From CAZVWV01 sp964631745 (GTDB lineage Bacteria > Bdellovibrionota_C > UBA2361 > JBGSMV01), in NCBI GenBank assembly GCA_964631745.1, contig CAZVWV010000049.1, positions 1 to 23,489 of the forward strand: a stretch of 23,489 nt of DNA. Direction: 5' to 3'. Positions 23,445-23,489 of the stretch are shown here, piece after piece; position 1 is the stretch's first letter, and every line of letters begins with the position of its first letter. The translations under genes and the position numbers were made by a program. Below the pieces are notes generated by a model that did not search any database, was not told the origin of the DNA, and worked only from the letters and a program-made list of their open reading frames with translations.

Positions 23445-23489
23445 GACGAGTCGTCCAATGCCACTTAGCTTAATTGCGTAATAAGGCCC

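Overview
The window is an accessory-rich stretch of about 23.5 kb from a bacterium of moderate GC content (estimated by eye). Cleavable signal peptides, Tad-type pseudopilins, a FIST/hybrid-kinase pair and a MoxR-vWA operon suggest an environmental Gram-negative lineage. I cannot place it more precisely: no rRNA, tRNA or ribosomal-protein gene is present, and I see no CRISPR array.

Positions 1-1250 hold a toxin-antitoxin locus battered by small mobile elements. A 205-bp MITE-like element (105-309) has imperfect 18-bp terminal inverted repeats and a 9-bp direct repeat. A MazE-like ribbon-helix-helix antitoxin (944-1186) precedes a mazF gene split by a second, 174-bp palindromic element (560-733). 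Removing that element and one copy of a 5-bp duplication restores an intact 115-codon mazF. The promoter of the pair is embedded in a 12-bp tandem repeat that probably serves as the antitoxin operator.

Positions 1379-5247, on the minus strand, form an operon of two TadE-like pseudopilins and a large TadG-like vWA protein with a cysteine-rich insertion. A secreted protein of unknown function (5695-7200) is divergent from it, and its Shine-Dalgarno sequence lies inside a predicted hairpin. Next come the remains of what looks like a vapBC module. A CopG-type antitoxin (8774-8974) and a PIN-toxin C-terminal fragment (7275-7472) are separated by a glycosyltransferase-like gene (7532-8743). An AlbA_2/Schlafen-type ATP-binding regulator (9129-10451) follows, with inverted and tandem ACGATTAA repeats just upstream of it.

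Positions 10747-17053, on the plus strand, are a translationally coupled MoxR/DUF58/BatA-like/vWA operon. An AAA+ ATPase with MoxR chaperone character is encoded with three proteins carrying vWA-type metal sites, two of them in the membrane. An AAA_14/DUF4143 ATPase (17010-18176, minus) converges on it with a 44-bp coding overlap.

Positions 18354-23321, on the plus strand, are a signalling cluster. It contains a protein with RelA/SpoT-like nucleotidyltransferase motifs, a single-domain response regulator, a protein with a weak flagellin-D1-like helical segment, a FIST sensory protein and a hybrid histidine kinase only 3 bp behind FIST. The likely flow is ligand sensing by FIST, then the kinase, then its own receiver and possibly the stand-alone receiver, with the RelA/SpoT-like protein as a possible nucleotide-signal component. 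The last step is inference from adjacency.
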